DNA of 45,075 bases from Rhodospirillaceae bacterium (GTDB taxonomy: Bacteria > Pseudomonadota > Alphaproteobacteria > Rhodospirillales > UBA2165): assembly GCA_018649725.1 (NCBI GenBank), contig JABIHH010000028.1, forward strand, positions 1 to 45,075, in the 5' to 3' direction. How positions within the stretch are numbered: position 1 is the stretch's first letter; each line of letters opens with the position of its first letter. A program made the position numbers and the translations under genes. Of the stretch, positions 1-8,193 are shown piece by piece. The notes below the pieces were generated by a model. It worked only from the letters and a program-made list of their open reading frames with translations, was not told the DNA's origin and searched no databases.

Positions 1-25
1 ATAAAGGGGTTTTTTTATGAAATTT

Positions 26-47
26 AGTGGGGATATAGTGGGGCAAA
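26..47. repeat. 11-bp-spaced G-run direct repeat beside tRNA-Ala
   Basis: Two copies of AGTGGGG lie exactly 11 bp apart (26-36 and 37-47), about 45 bp beyond the 3' end of tRNA-Ala. A similar 11-bp tandem lies beyond tRNA-Arg at the other end of the window. Helically phased G-run repeats next to a tRNA resemble arm-type binding sites of tyrosine integrases. That role is inferred; no integrase gene is visible here. Confidence 0.4.
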
Positions 48-83
48 TAAAAAATGACTTGGGCAAAATCTCGCTAAGTCATT
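45..83 (-). terminator. putative terminator of tRNA-Ala
   Basis: On the minus strand, 8 nt after the encoded CCA, AATGACTT (83-76) pairs with AAGTCATT (60-53) around a 15-nt loop. TTTTATTT follows, which fits a weak intrinsic terminator. The 5' arm overlaps the 17-nt sequence shared with the flank of tRNA-Arg, so the DNA could also be part of an attachment site. Confidence 0.45.
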
Positions 84-89
84 GAAAAG

Positions 90-167
<78 letters not shown>

Positions 168-214
168 ACATTTTTTTGCACGCCGCTAAATGGGATTGGT
201 GCGGCGGCGGAAAC

Positions 215-238
215 ATAGGGGGGGTTCGGCCCCCCTAT
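215..238 (-). terminator. GC-rich hairpin after the TIGR02300 gene
   Basis: ATAGGGGGG (215-223) and CCCCCCTAT (230-238) form a perfect 9-bp stem with a 6-nt loop, 14 nt past the stop codon of the zinc-ribbon gene. On the minus strand only GTTTCC follows, so the U-tract is poor. It is probably the transcript end, also insulating tRNA-Ala. A second hairpin (CGCCGC 181-186 / GCGGCG 201-206) lies between it and the tRNA. Confidence 0.5.
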
Positions 239-251
239 TCAAATCTTTAAA

Positions 252-638
252 TTAACTGTCTTTACTCTCAGCCGAGGTGTCGATGTTTTCGATTACACCG
301 GCCACGTCGTCTTCGTCGCCGCCCATATCAGAGGTATCTTCCATCAAAGAATTATCCTCTTCTTCATCTTCGGTTTCTTCGACTTCGACTTCAATTTCTT
401 TAAGCGCTTCGTCAGTGGTTTCCGGCTTATCATCATTAGCCGGTACTTCTACTGCTGGTGCCTCTTTAGCCGCTTCTGCTTCAGCCGCCGCTTTGGCAGC
501 ACCCCGGCGGGCACGTGGTTTCACAACAACATATTCCGCATCACATTTCGGACATGCAGGTGTTTTCTTTTTCAAATCATAGAACTTGGCGCCGCAATCC
601 TGGCAGGTCAGCTTCGTTCCTAAATCTTTTACAGCCAC
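252..638 (-). CDS. TIGR02300-family zinc-ribbon protein, acidic C-terminus
   Basis: This is a 128-aa protein of the alphaproteobacterial TIGR02300 family, whose function is not known. Two CxxC pairs (C12/C15 and C29/C32) form a zinc ribbon. A short Lys/Arg patch follows (KPRARRG, near 41-47), then an Ala/Glu-rich stretch and a very acidic, probably disordered tail from about residue 70. The start is GTG at 638 with GAGGAG six bases upstream. It is divergent from aroA across 215 bp that must hold both promoters; the same pairing is common in the class. The acidic tail and zinc ribbon suggest binding to a basic partner or nucleic acid, but that is inference. Confidence 0.85.
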   Translation of the reverse strand: MAVKDLGTKLTCQDCGAKFYDLKKKTPACPKCDAEYVVVKPRARRGAAKAAAEAEAAKEAPAVEVPANDDKPETTDEALKEIEVEVEETEDEEEDNSLMEDTSDMGGDEDDVAGVIENIDTSAESKDS

Positions 639-853
639 TCTCTTCTCCTCTTAATAACCAATAGAATTATCGGAGATTTAAATTCAGAGCGCGCCATTTG
701 CCATGTTCACACCCGCCTGTCAATGCCCGCCTGTCAAAGATTGTGACGACGCTAAAAGCAGATATTGCTAAAAAATTTATTTTTGGGGCCTATTCCTGGC
801 CCGGCAAAAGTGCTAAAGACCCCTAAATTTTCAGCCTCGAAGGACATATATTA

Positions 854-2197
854 GTGAACGCGATCAGCTCTGATAAGGGCACCTCTCCAACCGGTCTAAC
901 CGGCACCCTCACTGTACCCGGCGACAAATCGATCTCTCACCGGGCGCTGATGATTGGCGCGCTGGCGGTGGGTGAGACGACAATAACGGGCCTACTCGAA
1001 GGGGAAGATGTCCTGGCAACAGCGGCGGCGATGCAGCAATTGGGCGCTGAAATTGAACAGAAAGAGGGTACCTGGCACGTAACAGGGCGGGGGATCGGCG
1101 GTCTGATTGAGCCCGCAGGCGTGCTTGATCTCGGCAATTCCGGCACCGCGGCCAGGTTGCTCATGGGCGTGTTGGCGAGCCACGATCTCACCGCGACCAT
1201 GACCGGTGATGCCTCTCTCAGCAGCCGCCCGATGGAACGCGTGATGGAGCCATTGCGCCATATCGGTGCCGAGTTTACCGCCCGGTCAGGTGGCCAGCTG
1301 CCGATCACCATTACCGGCACCCCTAGCGCCCTACCCGGTGACGAGACCCTTAAAGTCGCCTCGGCCCAGGTGAAGTCGGCCATCTTGCTCGCCGGTCTTA
1401 ATGCTGCCGGCAATACCATTGTCGTCGAGCCCCGTCCGAGCCGGGATCACACTGAAAAAATGCTAAGTTTTTTTGGCGCTGATGTCAGAAGTGAAGAAAA
1501 TACCGATGGCTCGCGCAAAATTACGCTGGTGGGACAGCCCGAAATTACCGGCCGCGACATTGTCGTGCCGGGCGATATCTCGTCTGCCGCCTTTCCGATC
1601 GTCGCGGCTTTGATCACACCGGGCTCTGATGTGACGATTGAAAATGTCGGCATCAACCCCTTGCGGGCTGGATTGTTGGATAGCCTCTCCGAAATGGGTG
1701 CGGATATCGAAATTAAGAACACGCGCGACATTGCCGGTGAGCCGGTCGCTGATCTTCAGGTGCGGGCCAGCCAACTTAAAGGGGCGACGATCCCAGCCAG
1801 CCGCGCGCCAGCGATGATTGACGAATACCCGATTTTAGCGGTCGCCGCAGCCTGCGCCGAGGGCACCAGCATCTTTGAAGGCGTCGGCGAACTTCGCGTC
1901 AAAGAATCTGATCGCTTGGCAGCAATGGCTGAGGGTCTTCAAGAATGCGGCGTCGAGACCGCCGCCACCGAAGATACGCTGACCATCTACGGCACAGATA
2001 AAATACCCGGAAAAATAGCCGGCGGGGTCACCATCGCCAGCCAACTCGATCACCGCATTGCGATGTCTTATTTGGTATTGGGTCTGGCCAGTGAAAACCC
2101 CGTGACGATTGATGATGGCAGCCCGATTGAAACCAGCTTCCCGGGCTTCTTGGGTTTAATGAATAAACTCGGTGCCACTATGGCAGAGGCAACATAA
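854..2197 (+). CDS. aroA: 3-phosphoshikimate 1-carboxyvinyltransferase (EPSP synthase)
   Basis: It joins phosphoenolpyruvate to shikimate-3-phosphate, the sixth step of chorismate synthesis, in the cytoplasm. The 447-aa protein carries the N-terminal phosphate-binding motif GDKSISHR (K25, R30), GNSGTAAR (94-101), RPM (near 125), the catalytic DEYP region and the LRVKESDR motif. The N-terminal region resembles class II enzymes such as Agrobacterium CP4. However, the residue matching CP4 Ala100 / E. coli Gly96 is glycine (G97), so glyphosate tolerance through that residue is not expected. The start is GTG at 854 with GAAGGA upstream. Its TAA overlaps the cmk ATG by one base, indicating translational coupling. 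Confidence 0.97.
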   Translation: MNAISSDKGTSPTGLTGTLTVPGDKSISHRALMIGALAVGETTITGLLEGEDVLATAAAMQQLGAEIEQKEGTWHVTGRGIGGLIEPAGVLDLGNSGTAARLLMGVLASHDLTATMTGDASLSSRPMERVMEPLRHIGAEFTARSGGQLPITITGTPSALPGDETLKVASAQVKSAILLAGLNAAGNTIVVEPRPSRDHTEKMLSFFGADVRSEENTDGSRKITLVGQPEITGRDIVVPGDISSAAFPIVAALITPGSDVTIENVGINPLRAGLLDSLSEMGADIEIKNTRDIAGEPVADLQVRASQLKGATIPASRAPAMIDEYPILAVAAACAEGTSIFEGVGELRVKESDRLAAMAEGLQECGVETAATEDTLTIYGTDKIPGKIAGGVTIASQLDHRIAMSYLVLGLASENPVTIDDGSPIETSFPGFLGLMNKLGATMAEAT

Positions 2198-2826
2198 TGC
2201 TGATCGCGGTAGATGGCCCGGCGGCTGCCGGCAAAGGCACGCTGACCCGCAAACTGGCGGAGCATTTTGATCTCGCGCGGCTGGATACCGGACTAATTTA
2301 TCGTGCTGTCAGCTTAAAAGCGCTCGAACTCGGTGATCCGTCGGATGAAAAAATCGCGGTCGCGGCGGCTGAAGGCCTTTCCTTCAGCGATCTCGATCTC
2401 GCGGGTTTGCGTGATGAAGCGGCGGGCAATGCGGCTTCTAAAGTGGCTGCCATTCCGGCCGTGCGTGATATCCTATTGATTTTCCAACGCAATTTCGCCG
2501 CCAACCCACCAAATGGTAAAAAAGGCGCGGTTTTGGACGGCCGGGACATCGGCACAGTGGTCTGCCCCGAAGCACCCTATAAATTGTTCATTGATGCCTC
2601 CGCAGAGGTGCGGGCAGATCGGCGTTATAAAGAGTTGCAAGAGCGGGGCGATGAAGCTATACGTAGCGCCATTCTGAGGGATATTATTGACCGGGATGAG
2701 CGAGATCGCTCCAGAACGGTAGCGCCTCTAGAGCCGGCCAAGGACGCAAAGGTACTCGATACCAGTGATCTGGACGCGGACGCAGTGTTTGCTGCGGCGC
2801 TGAATTTTATATCCCTTCAGGACTAA
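2197..2826 (+). CDS. cmk: (d)CMP kinase
   Basis: It phosphorylates CMP and dCMP to the diphosphates using ATP. The 209-aa protein has a P-loop GPAAAGKGT (about 7-15), the substrate motif DGRDIGT (about 114-120) and the Arg-rich lid region DRDERDRSR near 167-175, the usual order and length for the Cmk family. Its ATG overlaps the stop of aroA (TAATG), and rpsA follows after 161 bp. The order aroA-cmk-rpsA is widespread in proteobacteria. Confidence 0.96.
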   Translation: MLIAVDGPAAAGKGTLTRKLAEHFDLARLDTGLIYRAVSLKALELGDPSDEKIAVAAAEGLSFSDLDLAGLRDEAAGNAASKVAAIPAVRDILLIFQRNFAANPPNGKKGAVLDGRDIGTVVCPEAPYKLFIDASAEVRADRRYKELQERGDEAIRSAILRDIIDRDERDRSRTVAPLEPAKDAKVLDTSDLDADAVFAAALNFISLQD

Positions 2827-2865
2827 TACCGTCACAGAATTATGAAAAACCGCTTTGGTGGCCAT

Positions 2866-2906
2866 TCAATTTTGTGTTTTTTGAACCCCGTAGGACTCAA
2901 AATTGA
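2866..2906 (+). promoter_or_regulatory. inverted repeat in the rpsA leader
   Basis: In the 161-bp gap before rpsA, TCAATTTTG (2866-2874) and CAAAATTGA (2898-2906) form a perfect 9-bp inverted repeat around a 23-nt loop, ending 81 bp before the rpsA ATG. The AU-rich stem is followed by ordinary sequence rather than a T-run, so it looks more like a leader structure or operator than a terminator. S1 represses its own translation in E. coli; a similar role here is only inferred. Confidence 0.35.
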
Positions 2907-2987
2907 GACTATGGATTTGTTGTGATCAAGACCGTTGGAACCAACCAGCCGGCCTGAAAACGAAATGAACGATAAGGAATACTAGAA

Positions 2988-4922
2988 ATGTCTGACGTAG
3001 AAACCAACGCAGAAGAACTCCCCATTACCAACGAAATTTTCGCCGATCTCTTAAATGAAACTTTAAGTGAAGATGACCGCCTGCAGGGCAAAGTCGTCAA
3101 CGGCACCATCCTTTCGATTGAAAACGACATTGTTATCATCGATGTCGGATTGAAATCCGAAGGCGCGGTAACAATCAAAGAATTCTCCGAGCCGGGTGGC
3201 GAAATCACCATTAAAGCTGGCGATAAAATCGACGTTTTTGTCGAGCGCTATGAAGGCCGTGACGGCACCGTCATGTTGAGCCGGGATAAAGCCCGCCGTG
3301 AAGAAGCTTGGACCGTCCTCGAAAAAGCCTTCGAAGCCGAAGAGCGCGTCAATGGCGTTATCTTTGGCCGCGTTAAAGGCGGCTTCACCGTTGATCTCTC
3401 AGGCGCCGTGGCCTTCTTGCCAGGCAGCCAGGTCGACATCCGTCCGATCCGCGACGTTAACCCGTTGATGGGCAATCCTCAGCCGTTCCAAATTCTTAAA
3501 ATGGATCGCAGCCGGGGCAACATTGTTGTCTCCCGCCGTGCTGTATTGGAAGAAACCCGCGCGGAAGAGCGGACCGAGCTGATCTCCAACCTCACTGAAG
3601 GTCAAGTACTTGAAGGTGTGGTTAAGAACATCACCGATTACGGCGCATTCGTCGATCTCGGCGGTGTTGACGGTCTGTTGCACGTTACTGATATTGCCTG
3701 GAAGCGCATCAATCATCCTTCTGAAGCCTTGCAAGTTGGCCAGACGGTTAATGTTCAAGTTATCCGCTTCAATGCGGAGAACCAGCGTATTTCTCTCGGC
3801 ATGAAACAACTTGAATCTGATCCGTGGGAAGGTGCCGAAGCCAAATACCCAATCGAGACCAAATTCAATGGCCGCGTCACCAACATCACAGATTACGGCG
3901 CATTTGTTGAACTTGAAGCCGGTATCGAAGGCTTGGTGCACGTCTCTGAGATGAGCTGGACCAAAAAGAACGTCCATCCTGGTAAAATCGTTTCCACCAG
4001 CCAGGAAGTCGAAGTTATGGTTCTGGATGTTGATCCATCCAAACGTCGGATCAGCCTTGGCCTCAAACAATGCACGGCCAATCCTTGGATCGACTTCACC
4101 GAGAAACACAAAGTCGACAATGAGCTCGAAGGTGAAATTAAGAACATCACTGAGTTCGGCCTGTTCGTTGGTTTGACCGAAGAAATTGACGGCATGGTTC
4201 ACATGTCTGATCTTGATTGGGCTAAATCAGGTGAAGAAGCCATCGCCGATTACAATAAAGGCGATATGATCAAAGTGAAAATTCTTGATATCGATATTGA
4301 GAAAGAACGCATCAGCCTGGGTGTAAAGCAATTGACCGAAGATCCGGTCGCTGGCGGCATCGATAAGATCAAAAAAGGCGATGTAGTTACCTGTAAAATC
4401 ACCAAAGTCGTTGAAAACGGCATTGAAGTTCTGGTCAATGATGATGTACCTGGCTTTATCCGCCGGGGTGATCTATCGCGTGATCGTTCAGAGCAACGTC
4501 CTGATCGCTTTGCGGCTGGTGAAGTTGTCGATGCGCTTATCACAACGGTTGATAAATCATCGCGTAAAGTTAACCTCTCGATCAAAGCCCGCGAAGTTCA
4601 AGAAGAGAAAATCGCCATGGCTGAGTTCGGCTCCTCCGATTCAGGTGCTTCGCTCGGTGACATCTTAGGCGCTGCTCTGAAAGAGCGGAGCGACGCTGCC
4701 GAAGATGCCCCAGAAGAAGAAGCGGCTCCTGAGGAAGAAGCTCCGGCTGAAGAAGCGGCTCCTGAAGAAGAGGCTGAAGCTGAAGAAAAGCCAGCTAAAA
4801 AAGCAGCTGCTAAGAAAAAAGCGCCGGCTAAGAAAAAAGCCGCTGCGGCTAAGAAAAAAGCGACAACAAAGAAAAAGGCACCGGCCAAAAAGAAAGCCGC
4901 TGCAAAGAAAGGTGATGAATAA
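2988..4922 (+). CDS. rpsA: 30S ribosomal protein S1 with long acidic/basic tail
   Basis: S1 binds mRNA on the small ribosomal subunit and helps initiation on structured messages. The 644-aa protein contains six S1 (OB-fold) repeats over roughly residues 30-550. Repeats 3-5 are recognisable by their repeated phrases NITDYGAFV, NITDYGAFV and NITEFGLFV. After the usual alphaproteobacterial ending near LGDILGAAL, about 80 extra residues follow: first an acidic EEAAPEEE-like stretch, then Lys/Ala repeats resembling histone H1-type tails. The reading frame stays open and is closed by TAA, so this is not an obvious frameshift. Start ATG 2988 follows GATAAGGAA. A clear terminator follows at 4979-5020. 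Confidence 0.97.
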   Translation: MSDVETNAEELPITNEIFADLLNETLSEDDRLQGKVVNGTILSIENDIVIIDVGLKSEGAVTIKEFSEPGGEITIKAGDKIDVFVERYEGRDGTVMLSRDKARREEAWTVLEKAFEAEERVNGVIFGRVKGGFTVDLSGAVAFLPGSQVDIRPIRDVNPLMGNPQPFQILKMDRSRGNIVVSRRAVLEETRAEERTELISNLTEGQVLEGVVKNITDYGAFVDLGGVDGLLHVTDIAWKRINHPSEALQVGQTVNVQVIRFNAENQRISLGMKQLESDPWEGAEAKYPIETKFNGRVTNITDYGAFVELEAGIEGLVHVSEMSWTKKNVHPGKIVSTSQEVEVMVLDVDPSKRRISLGLKQCTANPWIDFTEKHKVDNELEGEIKNITEFGLFVGLTEEIDGMVHMSDLDWAKSGEEAIADYNKGDMIKVKILDIDIEKERISLGVKQLTEDPVAGGIDKIKKGDVVTCKITKVVENGIEVLVNDDVPGFIRRGDLSRDRSEQRPDRFAAGEVVDALITTVDKSSRKVNLSIKAREVQEEKIAMAEFGSSDSGASLGDILGAALKERSDAAEDAPEEEAAPEEEAPAEEAAPEEEAEAEEKPAKKAAAKKKAPAKKKAAAAKKKATTKKKAPAKKKAAAKKGDE

Positions 4923-4978
4923 TCGTCGTCATTTAATTTTCTTTGGGCTGCCTCGATTAGGCAGTTAGCGTATTAATT

Positions 4979-5020
4979 ATATACCCGGGTGGACGTCAGC
5001 GTTGCCCGGGTATATTTTTG
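4979..5020 (+). terminator. intrinsic terminator after rpsA
   Basis: A perfect 11-bp stem ATATACCCGGG (4979-4989) / CCCGGGTATAT (5005-5015) with a 15-nt loop runs straight into TTTTG. It lies 56 bp after the rpsA stop and 38 bp before sppA, and ends the aroA-cmk-rpsA unit. Confidence 0.9.
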
Positions 5021-5057
5021 CGTATATTTTGAGAAGTGAATTAGATCTGGAGTGGTT

Positions 5058-5963
5058 ATGGATTTAGATACTTTGCTTGATCGCAGACGATTGAAACGAC
5101 GCCTAACCTTTTGGCGCGTCTCGGCAATTATCGCGATTGCCGCTTTGGTGATTTTTTCCGTTGGAAAATTTGGCAAATTTGGCGGGCGTGATCATATTGC
5201 CGTCCTGGAAGTCGCCAATGTCATCGTCGACGATCAGGATCGGTCAAATGCCTTGTTAAAAGTTGCCAAAAATAAATCTGTCAAAGCCCTGGTTGTCCAT
5301 ATTAACAGCCCCGGCGGCACGGTTGTTGGCGGCGAGGCACTCTATATCCATCTTCGTAAAGTTGCCGAAAAAATACCGGTTGTTGCCGTCATGGGCGATC
5401 TCGCAACCTCGGCCGGCTATATGACAGCCATTGCAGCCGATCATATTATTGCCCGCCAATCGACCGTAACCGGCTCTATCGGTGTGATTATGCAAACGAC
5501 TGATATTACGGGGTTGCTCGGAAAAATTGGTATTAAACCCGAGGCGATCAAAAGCGCGCCGCTCAAAGCCTCACCAAATCCGTTGGAACCAATGAGCGAA
5601 AATGCCCGTGCAGCTGCCCAAAATGTGGTCACAGACATGTTTGATATGTTTGTCGATATGGTTGCAGAACGCCGCAATATGGACAAGAAAACCGCGATAA
5701 AGCTGGCCGATGGCCGAGTCTACACGGGGCGCCAGGCCATTAAAAATGGCTTGATTGACGGGATCGGCGGCGAGAGAGAGGCTTTGGAATGGCTGTCAAA
5801 AACCAAGAAAATAAGTCGAAATCTACCTCTGCGGGAGGTAAAAATTCATCGCGAGCGCAATTTTTGGGGTAAAACGCTCGATGACGTATTTGGAAAAACA
5901 TTGATTTCTGAACGACTTAGACTTGACGGCTTGATCTCGCTTTGGCACCCTAACCTACAGTAA
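5058..5963 (+). CDS. sppA: signal peptide peptidase SppA (S49 serine protease)
   Basis: This membrane-bound peptidase cuts leftover signal peptides. The 301-aa protein has one N-terminal transmembrane segment (about 20-37) preceded by a basic stretch, then the S49 fold. The catalytic Ser is S118 in ATSAGY and the Lys is K170 in APLKAS, a spacing of 52 residues that equals the known Ser147/Lys199 spacing of B. subtilis SppA. NSPGG (about 83-87) is also present. It is the short, single-domain form. I chose ATG 5058 because GGAG lies five bases upstream; an in-frame GTG at 5052 would overlap that site. It sits behind the rpsA terminator, so it has its own promoter. Confidence 0.93.
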   Translation: MDLDTLLDRRRLKRRLTFWRVSAIIAIAALVIFSVGKFGKFGGRDHIAVLEVANVIVDDQDRSNALLKVAKNKSVKALVVHINSPGGTVVGGEALYIHLRKVAEKIPVVAVMGDLATSAGYMTAIAADHIIARQSTVTGSIGVIMQTTDITGLLGKIGIKPEAIKSAPLKASPNPLEPMSENARAAAQNVVTDMFDMFVDMVAERRNMDKKTAIKLADGRVYTGRQAIKNGLIDGIGGEREALEWLSKTKKISRNLPLREVKIHRERNFWGKTLDDVFGKTLISERLRLDGLISLWHPNLQ

Positions 5964-6028
5964 ATAAACTATTTTATTGAATTAGAACTTTACCGGCGCC
6001 CAATCTTGCCGAGGAGGGCAGGACGACA

Positions 6029-6310
6029 ATGACAAAATCAGAGCTCATTGCCTATCTGGCGGAAGAAAATCCGCATCTGTATCAGCGTGACGTTGAACGG
6101 ATTGTCACGACGATTTTCGACGAGATCGCCTCTGCGCTTTCACGTGGGGACCGGGTTGAGTTGCGCGGCTTTGGCGCTTTCTCCGTCAAACAACGTGATG
6201 CCCGCATCGGTCGAAACCCCCGAACCGGTGCTGCCGTGAACGTTGCCGCCAAACGTGTGCCCTATTTTAAAACCGGCAAACAATTGCGCGATAAGCTTAA
6301 CGATAACTAA
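6029..6310 (+). CDS. ihfB: integration host factor subunit beta
   Basis: IHF-beta pairs with IHF-alpha and bends DNA sharply, acting in replication, recombination and transcription. At 93 aa it is of normal length. It has the HU/IHF dimer helices at the N-terminus and the beta-arm motif GRNPRTG (about 63-69) followed by the [10 protein letters not shown] ending. The region around RGFGAF is typical of the beta subunit. The ATG is preceded by GAGGAGGG. It sits 65 bp after sppA and 63 bp before the LapA-domain gene, an order common in proteobacteria. Confidence 0.96.
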   Translation: MTKSELIAYLAEENPHLYQRDVERIVTTIFDEIASALSRGDRVELRGFGAFSVKQRDARIGRNPRTGAAVNVAAKRVPYFKTGKQLRDKLNDN

Positions 6311-6373
6311 GTTTTATTCTTTGCTATTCTTTGGCAGGATAAATTTTACGCCCGCCAATTGGAGTAACCCATC

Positions 6374-6694
6374 TTGAAACGTCTCTTATCCTGGCTCGCC
6401 ATGCTCATCGTTGGCGGTGTTGTGATTTTATTTTCAATTTCAAACCGCAGCCCGGTGACGCTTGATTTTTGGCCCCTGCCTTTCTTGCAAGACGTGCCGA
6501 TCTATATACCGGTATTGGTCGCAGGGTTTTTGGGATTTTTGTTTGGCGGCCTCATCGCCTGGTTTTCCGCCGGCGGCACCCGCAGCAAAGCGCGCAAAGC
6601 CAACCGCCGAGCCTCCAGCCTGGAAAAAGACCTCACCATCTTGCAAAGCAAAATTGACGAGCTCGACGAAAAACGGAAACTGGCAAAGTCTTAA
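6374..6694 (+). CDS. LapA-domain inner-membrane protein
   Basis: This 106-aa protein belongs to the LapA (DUF1049) family. In E. coli, LapA works with LapB to tune lipopolysaccharide synthesis; the distant homologue here is annotated by domain only. Two hydrophobic segments are visible (about 4-23 and 40-63) with the family's NRSPVTLDFWP phrase between them. A charged, likely coiled-coil C-terminus (about 78-106) follows. The start is TTG at 6374, supported by GGAG nine bases upstream and by the lack of a better start. No lapB-like gene follows; pyrF is next. Confidence 0.85.
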   Translation: MKRLLSWLAMLIVGGVVILFSISNRSPVTLDFWPLPFLQDVPIYIPVLVAGFLGFLFGGLIAWFSAGGTRSKARKANRRASSLEKDLTILQSKIDELDEKRKLAKS

Positions 6695-6765
6695 AGCTTT
6701 TTCTTTTCTGGTGATCTTCTGGCGAGCCCTGTATAAGAGGCAAACTTCAGGAGAGATGTTCAATT

Positions 6766-7500
6766 ATGACTTCCCAGCAACAGCCCTTTGAACGCATTTT
6801 TATCCCCCTCGACACCCCGGACCTTGAGCGCGCGCTAGAAATTGCCTCCAGCCTCAAAGGTTTGGTCGGCGGCGTTAAAATCGGTAAAGAATTTTTCACT
6901 GCCCTTGGCCCCGAAGGCGTTGCCCGGGTGACCGAGCTCGGCATGCCGCTCTTTGCCGATCTGAAATTTCACGATATCCCCAACACTGTCGCGGGTGCTG
7001 TCCGCTCTGCCGTTCATCTAAAACCCAGCATTCTTAACATCCACGCCCAAGGCGGGCGCGCCATGATGATCGCGGCCTGTGAGGCGGCAGCCGAAGAAGC
7101 CGCTAAAATCGGCGTCGCTGTCCCCCTTATCCTGGGCGTCACCGTCCTGACCTCGCTGGATGATCAGGATTTGAACGATATCGGCGTCAGCGACAACACA
7201 CTCGACCACGTCAAGCGTCTGGCTGCTCTCGCCCAGGAATGTGGCCTCGACGGCGTTGTCTGCTCGGCAGCCGAAATCGAAGCTTTGCGAAAAATTTGCG
7301 GTGCTGAGTTTAAGCTCCTCACCCCCGGCATCCGGCCAAGCTGGGCCGCCGCCGGTGATCAAAAGCGCATTGTGACCCCCGGCGAAGCGATCAAACGCGG
7401 TGCCGATTACCTCGTTATTGGCAGGCCAATCTATGGCGCCGATGACCCGGCTGAGGCGGCCCGCAAAATCGCTGCCGAAATTGATGAAGCATTAGGGTAG
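6766..7500 (+). CDS. pyrF: orotidine 5'-phosphate decarboxylase
   Basis: It decarboxylates OMP to UMP, the last step of de novo pyrimidine synthesis. The 244-aa TIM barrel carries the catalytic signature DLKFHDIPNT (D65, K67, D70), the LTPGIRP loop (near 184-190) and the phosphate-binding IGRPI motif near the end. AGGAGAG lies 10 bases before the ATG. Ten bases separate it from trpF, so the two are probably cotranscribed. Confidence 0.97.
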   Translation: MTSQQQPFERIFIPLDTPDLERALEIASSLKGLVGGVKIGKEFFTALGPEGVARVTELGMPLFADLKFHDIPNTVAGAVRSAVHLKPSILNIHAQGGRAMMIAACEAAAEEAAKIGVAVPLILGVTVLTSLDDQDLNDIGVSDNTLDHVKRLAALAQECGLDGVVCSAAEIEALRKICGAEFKLLTPGIRPSWAAAGDQKRIVTPGEAIKRGADYLVIGRPIYGADDPAEAARKIAAEIDEALG

Positions 7501-7510
7501 CGGGGGAGTA

Positions 7511-8155
7511 ATGTCGGTCGCGGTTAAAATATGTGGACTCGACCGAGCTGACAGCGTCGATGCAGCTGTCCAAAATGGCGCGGCCTATGTCGGCTTTGTC
7601 TTCTACCCCCCCTCGCCCCGTAATTTATCACCGGAAGCCGCCGCTCCTTTAATTGCCCGCGTGCCGGAAAATGTGAGCCGGGTCGGATTGTTCGTCGATC
7701 CAACAGATGACCTTATAAATGCTGTCCTGGCACTTTCCTCGCTCGACCTCGTTCAATTGCATGGCTCTGAGACGCCAGCCCGGGTTACCGAGATCAAACA
7801 GTTGACCAACCTTTCCATCATGAAAGTCATCAAGCTCGCTGGTCCCGAAGATTTAGCATCCGCCGCCGCATATTATGATGTCGCCGACCGCCTATTGTTT
7901 GATGCCAAAGCACCCGCCGATATGAAAAATGCCTTGCCCGGCGGCAATGCCCTCGCTTTCGACTGGGAGCTGTTGCGGGATGCCGACATCCCCCTACCCT
8001 GGATGCTGGCCGGTGGCCTCGATGCTGAAAACCTCGCAGAAGCAGTCTCAATCAGCGGGGCATCTGAACTCGACGTCTCCTCCGGCGTCGAAAGTGCGCC
8101 CGGCATTAAGGACCTCAAGCTTATTAAAGACTTTCTCAGCGCTGCTAAAGGTTAA
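7511..8155 (+). CDS. trpF: phosphoribosylanthranilate isomerase
   Basis: It converts N-(5'-phosphoribosyl)anthranilate to the carboxyphenylamino-deoxyribulose phosphate, the third step of tryptophan synthesis. The 214-aa barrel shows the VKICGL start (about 5-10, catalytic Cys), the VQLHG motif and the LAGGL / SSGVE phosphate-binding ends. It is a stand-alone TrpF rather than a TrpC fusion. GGGGAG precedes ATG 7511. trpB and trpA follow, giving the trpFBA order usual in alphaproteobacteria. Confidence 0.96.
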   Translation: MSVAVKICGLDRADSVDAAVQNGAAYVGFVFYPPSPRNLSPEAAAPLIARVPENVSRVGLFVDPTDDLINAVLALSSLDLVQLHGSETPARVTEIKQLTNLSIMKVIKLAGPEDLASAAAYYDVADRLLFDAKAPADMKNALPGGNALAFDWELLRDADIPLPWMLAGGLDAENLAEAVSISGASELDVSSGVESAPGIKDLKLIKDFLSAAKG

Positions 8156-8193
8156 TTGCTTTTCCGCGCTAATCAGGTAAAACCATCTGCATT

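Noticed and set aside
277..582. A Ser-rich plus-strand open frame opposite the TIGR02300 gene
   Set aside because: The serine richness is the complement of the Glu/Ala codons of the real acidic protein.
3399..4202. A 267-codon minus-strand open frame opposite rpsA
   Set aside because: Antisense to the S1 repeats; codon bias of the real gene keeps it open.
4700..4919. CRISPR-like or minisatellite repeat
   Set aside because: The repetition is in-frame low-complexity codons for the Glu/Ala and Lys/Ala tail of S1; there are no spacers.
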